A stretch of 5,517 nt of DNA from Propionibacteriaceae bacterium (GTDB lineage Bacteria > Actinomycetota > Actinomycetes > Propionibacteriales > Propionibacteriaceae). Positions 1 to 5,517 of the stretch are shown piece after piece. A model generated the notes under the pieces. It saw only the letters and a list, made by a program, of their open reading frames with translations. It did no database searches and was not told the origin of the DNA. Positions within the stretch are counted from its first letter, which is position 1; every line of letters begins with the position of its first letter. The DNA lies in contig PMBM01000191.1 in the NCBI GenBank assembly GCA_003153855.1, positions 4,099-9,615 on the forward strand. Reading direction: 5' to 3'. Made by a program: the position numbers and the translations under genes.

Positions 1-201
1 CCGATCGGCGTCGGGCTGGGGGTGTCGAACGGCGACCAGGCGGCCTCCGTGGGGGGCGCCGCCGACGGGGTCATCGTGGGATCCGCACTCGTCTCCACGC
101 TGCTGGCGGCCGAGGCAGCGGGAACGCCTGCAGACCTGACCGCGCTGCGTGCTCTGGTGAGCGACCTCGCGGCGGGAGTGCGACGGGCGGAACGCTCGTG
201 A
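1..201 (+). CDS. trpA: Tryptophan synthase alpha chain, C-terminal part (5' end outside the window)
   Basis: The frame is open from base 1 and gives 66 residues before TGA at 199-201. The protein has the closing half of the TrpA (beta/alpha)8 barrel. GLGVSNGDQA near the start matches the phosphate-binding loop that follows strand 7 (GFGIS in E. coli). ADGVIVGSALV matches the conserved strand 8/helix 8' segment that binds the indole-glycerol-phosphate phosphate. Family knowledge: TrpA is cytoplasmic and splits indole-3-glycerol phosphate into indole, channelled to TrpB, and glyceraldehyde-3-phosphate. The family is about 265 residues long, so roughly three quarters lies upstream. The short Ala/Arg-rich tail ending in RRAERS is usual for actinobacteria. 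The stop codon overlaps the GTG of the next gene by four bases, implying cotranscription. TrpB is expected just upstream but is not visible. Confidence 0.93.
   Translation, partial: PIGVGLGVSNGDQAASVGGAADGVIVGSALVSTLLAAEAAGTPADLTALRALVSDLAAGVRRAERS
185..201 (+). promoter_or_regulatory. Shine-Dalgarno-like GGGCGGA and GTGA stop/start overlap (trpA to SCO gene)
   Basis: GGGCGGA (185-191) lies six bases before GTG at 198-200. That GTG shares bases with the trpA stop TGA at 199-201. The ribosome-binding match is only moderate, so translation of the SCO gene probably depends partly on ribosomes terminating trpA. The overlap also supports GTG198 as the true start, because no ATG lies in frame near it and the signal peptide begins exactly here. 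Confidence 0.55.
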
Positions 202-848
202 GGCGGCGCAGCCTGTTCACCTCGGCCGCCGCCGTGGCGATCCTCGCCGGATGCGCCTCGCCGACGTCGGACCGCCCCGCGATCATCTCCGGGACGTCCC
301 AGGCGGGGCCCTACCGCGGCGAGCAGCTCGACCCTGCCCGTTCGTACGACCTGCCCGACGTCACGCTCACGGACACGTCTGGAGCTCCCTACAACATCCG
401 TACCGGCAACGCGGCGTCTCCCGTGAAGGAACCGGTGACCGCGCTGTTCTTCGGCTACTCCAACTGTCCGGACGTGTGCACGGGGATCCTCGCGGACATG
501 GCCACGGCACGGAACCGGATGGCGGCGGACCTGAAGGGCAAGGTCCGTCTCCTGTGCATCACCACCGACCCCGCGCGAGACACACCTGGCGTCCTCAAGA
601 CATATCTCGATCGAATCGACCCTAACTACGTCGGTCTCACAGGTGACCTCGCCACAATCGTGTCGGTCGCCCAGAGCGTCAAGGTGGCCATCGAAGATGG
701 CCAGAAGCTGCCGAGCGGCGGGTACGAGGTCGTTCACGGCACCCAGGTGATCGGGTTCGGCAAGGACCACCGCGGGGCGGTGGTGTGGATGTACCCGACC
801 CCGGTCGGCGATCTCAGGGCTGACTTCGAGACACTGGCAAGCGCTTAG
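198..848 (+). CDS. SCO1/SenC family copper chaperone, predicted lipoprotein
   Basis: This 216-residue protein starts with a lipoprotein signal peptide: RRR at 2-4, a hydrophobic stretch at 10-17, and lipobox LAGC with the lipidated Cys at 19. A disordered linker leads into a thioredoxin-fold domain from about residue 50. Copper-site residues are present: CPDVC (Cys90, Cys94) after the FFGYSN strand, and His180 in YEVVHGTQ. The 90-residue spacing between the first Cys and the His agrees with human SCO1. TDPARDTP (123-130) is the family's conserved segment. Family knowledge: SCO proteins bind copper outside the cytoplasmic membrane and help build the CuA centre of cytochrome c oxidase; some act mainly as thiol reductases. 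Inference: Lgt, encoded two genes downstream, modifies it. No PCuAC or YcnI-type copper gene lies beside it here. It is coupled to trpA by a GTGA overlap and followed after 18 bases by a DsbA-like gene. Family assignment is firm; the exact role is not. Confidence 0.92.
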   Translation: MRRRSLFTSAAAVAILAGCASPTSDRPAIISGTSQAGPYRGEQLDPARSYDLPDVTLTDTSGAPYNIRTGNAASPVKEPVTALFFGYSNCPDVCTGILADMATARNRMAADLKGKVRLLCITTDPARDTPGVLKTYLDRIDPNYVGLTGDLATIVSVAQSVKVAIEDGQKLPSGGYEVVHGTQVIGFGKDHRGAVVWMYPTPVGDLRADFETLASA

Positions 849-866
849 CACGACGATGAGGAACCG

Positions 867-1634
867 ATGAGCACGAAGAAGAGCAGGCCGTACAAGGTCC
901 CTGGCGCGAAGGATCGCCTCGTGGCCCAGCGGGAGGCCGAGGCGGCAGCCGCGCGCAAGCGCCGGCGCGACAGCGGGATCACCTTGCTGGTCGTGGTGGC
1001 CGTGATGGTCGGCATCGTGTCCCTGTTCGGCTGGTACCAGGGGTCCAGGAAGCCGGATGCCGTGGCGTCGTCGACCGCTTCGGCCACCGACACGGGGAAC
1101 CTCACGTTCGCGCCCGTCACGGTGACCGACGGCAAGGGGTTGACCATCGGCGTCGCCGGCGCCCCCAACGTCGTCACCCTGTACTCGGACTTCGCCTGCA
1201 CCCACTGCGCGGAGTTCGAGACCACGTACGGGCAGACGCTCGCCAACCTGCGCGACTCCGGGAAGATCGACATCGAGTACTGGCCCCTCGGCTTCGGAGG
1301 AGCGGGCAGCGCCCGCGCCTCCAACGCGATGGCCTGTGCCGCGGAGCGGGACCCGAAGTTCGCGGTCAGCCTGTACGACGCGTTCTTCGCGAACATGGGC
1401 TACGACTGGTCGAACGACCAGATCATGTCGTTGTCGACGCAGGTGCAGCCCACGCTGCCTGACGGCTACGAGGCGTGCGTGACCGCGGGCACCCACGCCG
1501 CCTGGGTCACGGGGATCTACACGGTGGCGAAGAACGGTGCCTCCTCGAGCGGAACGCCAACGGTGTACGTCAACGGCAATGCCTTCGACCTCACGACGGG
1601 CAGTGCCGCGAGCCTTGAGGCGTTAGTCGGGTGA
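867..1634 (+). CDS. Membrane-anchored DsbA-like thiol-disulfide oxidoreductase (thioredoxin_4 type)
   Basis: The start is ATG867, preceded by GAGGA at 858-862. An earlier ATG at 856 is closed by a stop after four codons. The 255-residue product has a basic, charged cytoplasmic segment (1-36, with an Ala/Arg/Glu-rich helix at 15-35), one membrane helix (about 38-57), a Ser/Thr/Ala linker (60-80), and an exported thioredoxin-fold domain (about 85-255). The active site is CTHC (Cys111, Cys114) after the strand VVTLYSDFA, the DsbA/thioredoxin_4 pattern. The cis-proline loop is GTPTVYVNG, with Pro231. Two further cysteines, 157 and 204, could form a second disulfide like the one known in mycobacterial DsbA. 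Known of the family: it catalyses disulfide formation or exchange in exported proteins. Inference: it may act on the neighbouring SCO cysteines. Oxidase or reductase direction cannot be told from sequence. Its last codons overlap lgt, and codon 253 is a rare TTA. Confidence 0.9.
   Translation: MSTKKSRPYKVPGAKDRLVAQREAEAAAARKRRRDSGITLLVVVAVMVGIVSLFGWYQGSRKPDAVASSTASATDTGNLTFAPVTVTDGKGLTIGVAGAPNVVTLYSDFACTHCAEFETTYGQTLANLRDSGKIDIEYWPLGFGGAGSARASNAMACAAERDPKFAVSLYDAFFANMGYDWSNDQIMSLSTQVQPTLPDGYEACVTAGTHAAWVTGIYTVAKNGASSSGTPTVYVNGNAFDLTTGSAASLEALVG
1617..1634 (+). promoter_or_regulatory. Weak Shine-Dalgarno GAGG and GTGA overlap setting the lgt start
   Basis: GAGG at 1617-1620 is ten bases before GTG at 1631-1633, and the stop of the DsbA-like gene (TGA 1632-1634) lies across that start codon. 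The site is therefore inside the preceding coding sequence, and translational coupling is likely. The TTA leucine codon at 1623-1625 falls between the ribosome-binding site and the start. GTG1631 is chosen because the product then begins with the normal short N-terminus before the first Lgt membrane helix. Confidence 0.55.
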
Positions 1635-2575
1635 CGCAGCTCTTCATCCCCAGCCCCCCCGTGGGCGTCTGGTACCTCGGGCCGATCCCGATCCGCGCGT
1701 ATGCCCTGAGCATCATCGCGGGGATCGTGCTCGGCTGGTGGATGACGTCACGCCGGTGGCGGGCGCGGGGAGGAACACCTGAGACCCTGGACGGGATCCT
1801 CGTCTGGGCCGTCCTGGCGGGCATCGTCGGCGCGCGGATCTACCACGTCATCACCGACGCCGAGCTGTACTTCGGACCCGGCCGGACCTGGTACCGGGCC
1901 TTCTACATCTGGGAAGGCGGTCTGGGCATCTGGGGCGCGGTGGCCGGGGGTGCGCTGGTGGCGTGGTGGCGGTGCCGCAGGGCGCACATCAGCTTCGCCG
2001 CCCTGGCCGACATCGTCGCGCCGGGACTGCTCGTCGCACAGGCGATCGGACGGATCGGCAACTACTTCAACCAGGAGCTGTACGGCCGGCCCACGACGCT
2101 GCCGTGGGGCCTCGAGATCGACGTGGCACACCGTCTCATCGGCTTCGAGACGTACGCGACCTACCACCCCACCTTCCTGTACGAGCTCCTCTGGTGCCTG
2201 CTCGGTGCCGTGGTCCTGCTGGTCGTCGAGCGGGCGTTCCGGCTGGGACGCGGCAAGCTCTTCGCCGCCTACATCGTCTGGTACACGCTGGGCAGGTTCT
2301 GGATCGAGAGCCTCCGCATCGACACCGTGAACACGATCGGGGGGTTCCGGCTCAACTCGTACACCTCGCTCATCGTCTTCGTGGCCGGCCTCGTGCTGCT
2401 CGTGGTGCTGTTCATCACCAGGCCGGGCCTGTCGCCGGTTCCGTTGGAGCCTTCGGCGGAGACGGTGATCGCCGCGGAGAAGGCCGATCCCCCCGAGGAC
2501 GTACCCGATGCTCATGAGCCTGTTGACGGTTCGGGGACGGCCACCGACGAGGGACGCGACCAGCTGACGTCCTGA
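1631..2575 (+). CDS. lgt: Prolipoprotein diacylglyceryl transferase
   Basis: The 314-residue polytopic membrane protein transfers diacylglycerol from phosphatidylglycerol to the lipobox cysteine of prolipoproteins, the first step of lipoprotein maturation at the outer face of the cytoplasmic membrane. About seven membrane helices can be read (roughly 22-38, 55-73, 92-113, 123-140, 184-200, 209-223, 243-263). The Lgt signature [13 protein letters not shown] is at 140-152, giving Arg141, Asn144 and Glu149. Tyr24 in RAYAL matches the essential N-terminal Tyr of E. coli Lgt, and GRFWIES (221-227) supplies the later Arg222 and Glu226. The GGLGIWG loop has Trp101 where E. coli has His103. After the last helix a hydrophilic, acidic, Pro-rich tail of about 50 residues (264-314) extends into the cytoplasm; it has no counterpart in E. 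coli but such tails are common in actinobacteria. The start overlaps the preceding gene. The SCO gene in the same cluster encodes a likely substrate. Confidence 0.96.
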   Translation: MTQLFIPSPPVGVWYLGPIPIRAYALSIIAGIVLGWWMTSRRWRARGGTPETLDGILVWAVLAGIVGARIYHVITDAELYFGPGRTWYRAFYIWEGGLGIWGAVAGGALVAWWRCRRAHISFAALADIVAPGLLVAQAIGRIGNYFNQELYGRPTTLPWGLEIDVAHRLIGFETYATYHPTFLYELLWCLLGAVVLLVVERAFRLGRGKLFAAYIVWYTLGRFWIESLRIDTVNTIGGFRLNSYTSLIVFVAGLVLLVVLFITRPGLSPVPLEPSAETVIAAEKADPPEDVPDAHEPVDGSGTATDEGRDQLTS

Positions 2576-2583
2576 GCGCCCGA

Positions 2584-2629
2584 CCGACCATCCGCCATGC
2601 GGCAACTCAGATCGGATGGGTTCGGGTTT
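2584..2629 (+). terminator. Candidate intrinsic terminator after lgt
   Basis: The hairpin begins nine bases past the lgt stop. The left arm 2584-2594 (CCGACCATCCG) pairs with 2613-2625 (CGGATGGGTTCGG): eleven base pairs with two single-base bulges, G2618 and T2621. The loop (2595-2612) is long, about 18 bases. CCCGA at 2579-2583 can instead pair with TCGGG at 2622-2626. Only three T follow directly (2627-2629), then ATGT. The stem is convincing by hand pairing, but the T tract is poor, as in many high-GC genomes. It would separate the trpA-lgt unit from gltB, perhaps incompletely. Confidence 0.45.
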
Positions 2630-2638
2630 ATGTAGGTT
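2629..2638 (+). promoter_or_regulatory. Candidate -10 region of a gltB promoter
   Basis: The segment from GTTTATG to GTAGGTTGT is the most AT-rich part of the gap. It contains TAGGTT (2633-2638), which fits the actinobacterial -10 pattern TAnnnT, and TATGTA (2629-2634), a poorer alternative. No recognisable TTGAC-like -35 stands 16-19 bases upstream; that position is the right arm of the terminator-like hairpin. If TAGGTT is used, the transcript would start near 2645 and gltB would have a leader of roughly 80 bases. This is a weak call resting on composition and position. Confidence 0.28.
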
Positions 2639-2689
2639 GTCCTGCGACGATGCCCCGTCCGCGCAAGCGTGCCGTGGCGACGTGTCCGA

Positions 2690-2704
2690 GCCGGTTCGTC
2701 CGGC
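2690..2704 (+). other. Small perfect hairpin in the probable gltB leader
   Basis: GCCGG (2690-2694) and CCGGC (2700-2704) are perfect inverted arms around a five-base loop TTCGT. The hairpin ends eight bases before the gltB Shine-Dalgarno AAGGGAG (2713-2719). Next to it lies the palindrome CTTCGAAG (2708-2715), which overlaps that ribosome-binding site. Short GC-rich inverted repeats arise easily by chance at this base composition, so a regulatory role is only possible. No riboswitch or T-box consensus was recognised in 2640-2723. Confidence 0.3.
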
Positions 2705-2723
2705 CCGCTTCGAAGGGAGACCC

Positions 2724-5517
2724 ATGGTCTACGAGCCGCTCGCCCGGCCGACCGCTCAGGGCCTGTACGACCCCGCGTACGAACACGACGCGTGCGGCGT
2801 CGGTTTCGTCGCGCGTCTCGACGGTGTCGCCAGTCATGACATCGTGGAGAAGGGTCTCGAGGTGCTGCGGAACCTCGACCATCGCGGCGCCACCGGGGCC
2901 GATACGGCCGCCGGAGACGGTGCCGGGATCCTGGTCCAGGTGCCTGACGCGTTCCTGCGCAAGGTCGTCGACGCCGTGCTGCCGGCGAAGGGGTCGTACG
3001 CCGTGGGCATGGCATTCCTGCCCACCGACGAGCTGGCCCGCGAGACCATCAAGGCCTGCCTCACCGACATCGCCGTGCAGGAGGGCCTGCGGGTCCTCGC
3101 GTGGCGGACGGTTCCCACGGACACGAGCACGTTGAGCCCGATCTCGCTCGACGCGATGCCTCACATGGAGATGCTGATCGTCGACGCGTACGACGGACAG
3201 TCGGGTCTCGACCTCGAGCGCCTCGCGTACGTGCTGCGCCGCCGCGCCCAGCACGAGCTCAAGGTGTACTTCTCGTCGCTGTCCTGTCGGACGGTCGTCT
3301 ACAAGGGCATGCTCACGACCAGCCAGCTCGAGACCGTCTACCCCGAGCTCCACGACCCCGACCTCGCCAGCGCCCTCGCGCTCGTGCACTCGCGGTTCTC
3401 GACGAACACGTTCCCCGCGTGGGAGCTCGCTCACCCCTACCGCCTGATCGCCCACAACGGCGAGATCAACACGGTCAAGGGCAACCGCAACTGGATGCGT
3501 GCCCGGGAGACCCTGCTCGCGTCGGACCTCATCCCCGGCGACCTCGACCGGCTGTTCCCGATCTGCTCGCCCGAAGGGTCCGACTCGGCCTCGTTCGACG
3601 AGGTCCTCGAGCTCCTGCACCTCGGCGGCCGCACGCTGCCGCACGCGGTGCTCATGATGATCCCCGAGGCCTGGCAGCAGAACACCGAGATGGAGCAGGC
3701 TCGGCGCGCCTTCTACGAGTTCCACAGCTCGCTCATGGAGCCCTGGGACGGCCCCGCGGCCGTGACGTTCACCGACGGCACGACCATCGGTGCGACGCTC
3801 GACCGCAACGGTCTGCGACCGGCGCGGTACTGGGTCACGACCGACGGCCTCGTGGTCTTCGCCTCGGAGGCCGGCGTCCTCGACATCCCGCAGGAGCAGG
3901 TCGCCAGCAAGGGCCGCCTGCGCCCGGGGCGCATCTTCCTCGTCGACCTCGACCAGCACCGCGTCATCGACGACGAAGAGGTCAAGGCGGACCTGGCCAG
4001 CGCTGAGCCGTACGGGGAGTGGGTGGCGGCCGGTCACATCAACCTCGAGGACCTCCCCGAGCGTCAGCACATCGTCCACAGCCACTCGTCGGTCACCCGT
4101 CGCCAGCAGATCTTCGGCTACAACCACGAGGAGCTGCGGATCATCGTCGCTCCCATGGCCAACACCGGTGCCGAGCCGATCGGCTCGATGGGCAACGACA
4201 CGCCGCTGGCGGTCCTCAGCGAGAACTCGCGCACGCTGTTCGACTTCTTCAGCCAGCTGTTCGCGCAGGTGACCAACCCGCCGCTCGACGCGATCCGCGA
4301 GGAGCTCGTCACGAGCCTGTCTAGCTCGATCGGGCCGGAGAAGAACCTCCTCGACCCGGGCCCGGACAGCTGCCGGCAGATCGTCATCAACTTCCCGATC
4401 CTTGACTCCGACGAGCTCGCGAAGCTCGTACGGATCAACCACTCGGGAGAGACGCCGGGATACGCCGCCAGGGTGATCCGCGGCCTGTACAAGCTCGACG
4501 AGGGTCCCGAGGGTCTCAAGAACCGTCTCGACGCGCTGTGCGCAGAGGTCGATGCCGCCATCGAGGAGGGCGCGCAGATCATCGTGCTGAGCGACCGGCA
4601 CTCGACCGGCGAGCTCGCACCGATCCCGTCGCTCCTGCTCACCTCGGCCGTCCATCACCACCTCGTCGGTCGCAAGACGCGCACGAAGGTGGGCCTGGTC
4701 GTCGAGGCCGGTGACGTCCGCGAGGTGCACCACGCCGCGCTGCTCATCGGCTACGGCGCCGCCGCCATCAACCCGTACCTCGTGTTCGAGTCCGCGGAGG
4801 ACCTCGCACGCAACGAGCTGTACGTGACGGTCGACCCCGACAAGGCGATCTACAACGTCCGCAAGGCGCTCGGCAAGGGCGTGCTCAAGGTCATGAGCAA
4901 GATGGGCGTCTCGACCATCGCGTCCTACACGGGTGCGCAGATCTTCGAGGCGACCGGCCTGAGCAAGGAGTTCGTCGACGCCTACTTCGAGGGCACGACG
5001 AGCCGTCTCGAGGGCATCGGCCTCACGCAGATCCACGAGATGATCCTTCGCCGGCACCTGCGTGGCTACCCGGCCGATGGCATCCCGCTGGCCCACCGCA
5101 CGCTGCCCGTCGGCGGCGAGTACCAGTGGCGTCGTGAGGGCGAGGAGCACCTGTTCGACCCCGAGACGGTGTTCCGGCTGCAGCATGCGACACGTACGGG
5201 CCGCTACGACGTGTTCAAGCAGTACACGAGCCTGGTCAACGACAACTCGCACCGGCTGATGACGCTGCGCTCTCTGCTCGACCTCAAGCCGGCGGAGACT
5301 CCGGTGCCGCTCGACGAGGTCGAGCCGGTGAGCTCGATCGTGAAGCGGTTCTCGACCGGCGCCATGTCGTACGGCTCCATCAGCAAGGAAGCCCACGAGA
5401 CACTGGCGATCGCCATGAACCGGCTCGGCGCCAAGTCGAACACCGGTGAGGGCGGCGAGGACGCGGACCGTCTGTACGACCCGGAGAGGCGTTCCGCGAT
5501 CAAGCAGGTCGCCTCCG
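2724..5517 (+). CDS. gltB: Glutamate synthase (NADPH) large subunit, N-terminal 931 residues (3' end outside the window)
   Basis: ATG2724 follows AAGGGAG (2713-2719) at four bases. The frame is open for 931 codons to the window edge; the family is about 1,500 residues, so roughly 60% is present. Residues 1-23 look like the short propeptide removed to expose Cys24 (HDACGVGF), the N-terminal nucleophile of the class II glutaminase domain (about 24-430). That domain also shows [12 protein letters not shown] (222-233), HNGEIN (244-249) and SPEGSDS (282-288), which line the glutamine site. The central domain follows, with GSMGNDTP (487-494) and the [12 protein letters not shown] region (659-670). 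The FMN-binding synthase domain begins near 860, with [11 protein letters not shown] (875-885) and SNTGEGGED (905-913). The 3Fe-4S cysteines and C-terminal beta-helix domain lie beyond the window. Known role: with GltD it converts glutamine plus 2-oxoglutarate to two glutamates, channelling ammonia between sites, in the cytoplasm. gltD is expected downstream. I saw no frameshift or missing catalytic residue. Confidence 0.97.
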   Translation, partial: MVYEPLARPTAQGLYDPAYEHDACGVGFVARLDGVASHDIVEKGLEVLRNLDHRGATGADTAAGDGAGILVQVPDAFLRKVVDAVLPAKGSYAVGMAFLPTDELARETIKACLTDIAVQEGLRVLAWRTVPTDTSTLSPISLDAMPHMEMLIVDAYDGQSGLDLERLAYVLRRRAQHELKVYFSSLSCRTVVYKGMLTTSQLETVYPELHDPDLASALALVHSRFSTNTFPAWELAHPYRLIAHNGEINTVKGNRNWMRARETLLASDLIPGDLDRLFPICSPEGSDSASFDEVLELLHLGGRTLPHAVLMMIPEAWQQNTEMEQARRAFYEFHSSLMEPWDGPAAVTFTDGTTIGATLDRNGLRPARYWVTTDGLVVFASEAGVLDIPQEQVASKGRLRPGRIFLVDLDQHRVIDDEEVKADLASAEPYGEWVAAGHINLEDLPERQHIVHSHSSVTRRQQIFGYNHEELRIIVAPMANTGAEPIGSMGNDTPLAVLSENSRTLFDFFSQLFAQVTNPPLDAIREELVTSLSSSIGPEKNLLDPGPDSCRQIVINFPILDSDELAKLVRINHSGETPGYAARVIRGLYKLDEGPEGLKNRLDALCAEVDAAIEEGAQIIVLSDRHSTGELAPIPSLLLTSAVHHHLVGRKTRTKVGLVVEAGDVREVHHAALLIGYGAAAINPYLVFESAEDLARNELYVTVDPDKAIYNVRKALGKGVLKVMSKMGVSTIASYTGAQIFEATGLSKEFVDAYFEGTTSRLEGIGLTQIHEMILRRHLRGYPADGIPLAHRTLPVGGEYQWRREGEEHLFDPETVFRLQHATRTGRYDVFKQYTSLVNDNSHRLMTLRSLLDLKPAETPVPLDEVEPVSSIVKRFSTGAMSYGSISKEAHETLAIAMNRLGAKSNTGEGGEDADRLYDPERRSAIKQVAS

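Noticed and set aside
590..680. A slightly less GC-rich patch in the SCO gene, considered as a sign of recombination.
   Set aside because: The patch is short, the reading frame and family motifs continue through it, and no repeat or boundary signal is present.
2632..2650. A possible DtxR/IdeR iron box at GTAGGTTGTCCT, attractive because glutamate synthase carries iron-sulfur clusters.
   Set aside because: Only about 9 of 19 positions agree with the iron-box consensus and the right half has no symmetry; the left-half match is equally explained by a -10 element.
1748..2725. A 325-codon minus-strand frame opposite lgt.
   Set aside because: Same shadow effect; composition is Arg/Gly/Asp/Pro-rich and lacks any motif, whereas the + strand encodes a clear Lgt.
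2650..3135. A + strand frame starting at ATG2650 in the gap before gltB, considered as a leader peptide or small gene.
   Set aside because: It has no convincing ribosome-binding site, runs out of frame through the start of gltB, and its product is an Arg/Ser/Pro-rich frame shadow.
3101..4006. A 301-codon + strand frame inside gltB.
   Set aside because: Alternate-frame shadow with Arg/Pro/Ala-rich composition and no domain; it overlaps the well-conserved glutaminase domain of gltB.
2628..5396. A 922-codon open frame on the minus strand opposite gltB.
   Set aside because: It mirrors the codons of gltB, whose protein is recognisable motif by motif. High third-position GC in the real gene removes stops from the antisense frame. 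The product is Arg/Val/Asp/Leu-rich with no recognisable domain.

Overview
The window is high-GC DNA with strong G/C bias at third codon positions and every supported gene on the + strand. Gene content and order (trpA end, SCO-type copper chaperone, membrane-anchored DsbA-like protein, lgt, then gltB) point to an actinobacterium. The trp operon–lgt linkage is a known actinobacterial arrangement. The gltB neighbour would fit Nocardioides/Aeromicrobium-like or streptomycete-like lineages, but the genus is inference and cannot be settled from this sequence.

Layout. Bases 1-201 are the 3' end of trpA (tryptophan synthase alpha chain). A GTGA overlap joins it to a SCO1/SenC-family lipoprotein (198-848). 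After 18 bases comes a type II membrane protein with a DsbA-like thioredoxin domain (867-1634), which shares a second GTGA overlap with lgt, prolipoprotein diacylglyceryl transferase (1631-2575). These four genes look like one transcription unit. A 148-base gap (2576-2723) follows, holding a terminator-like hairpin, a weak candidate promoter, a small hairpin in the probable leader, and a good Shine-Dalgarno. From 2724 to the window end runs the first 931 codons of gltB, the large subunit of NADPH-dependent glutamate synthase, cut off inside its FMN-binding synthase domain.

How the genes fit together. The three genes after trpA form a plausible envelope-maturation set. SCO carries a lipobox and so should be a substrate of the Lgt encoded two genes downstream. 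The SCO copper site is a CxxxC pair that must be kept in a suitable redox state, and the DsbA-like CxxC protein is a possible but unproven redox partner. trpA and gltB on either side are amino-acid biosynthesis genes. I found no mobile element, CRISPR array, RNA gene or clearly novel system. The points most worth a second look are the overlapping terminator/promoter signals in the lgt-gltB gap, the only leucine TTA codon of the window lying next to the lgt start, and a Trp replacing a functionally important His of E. coli Lgt.
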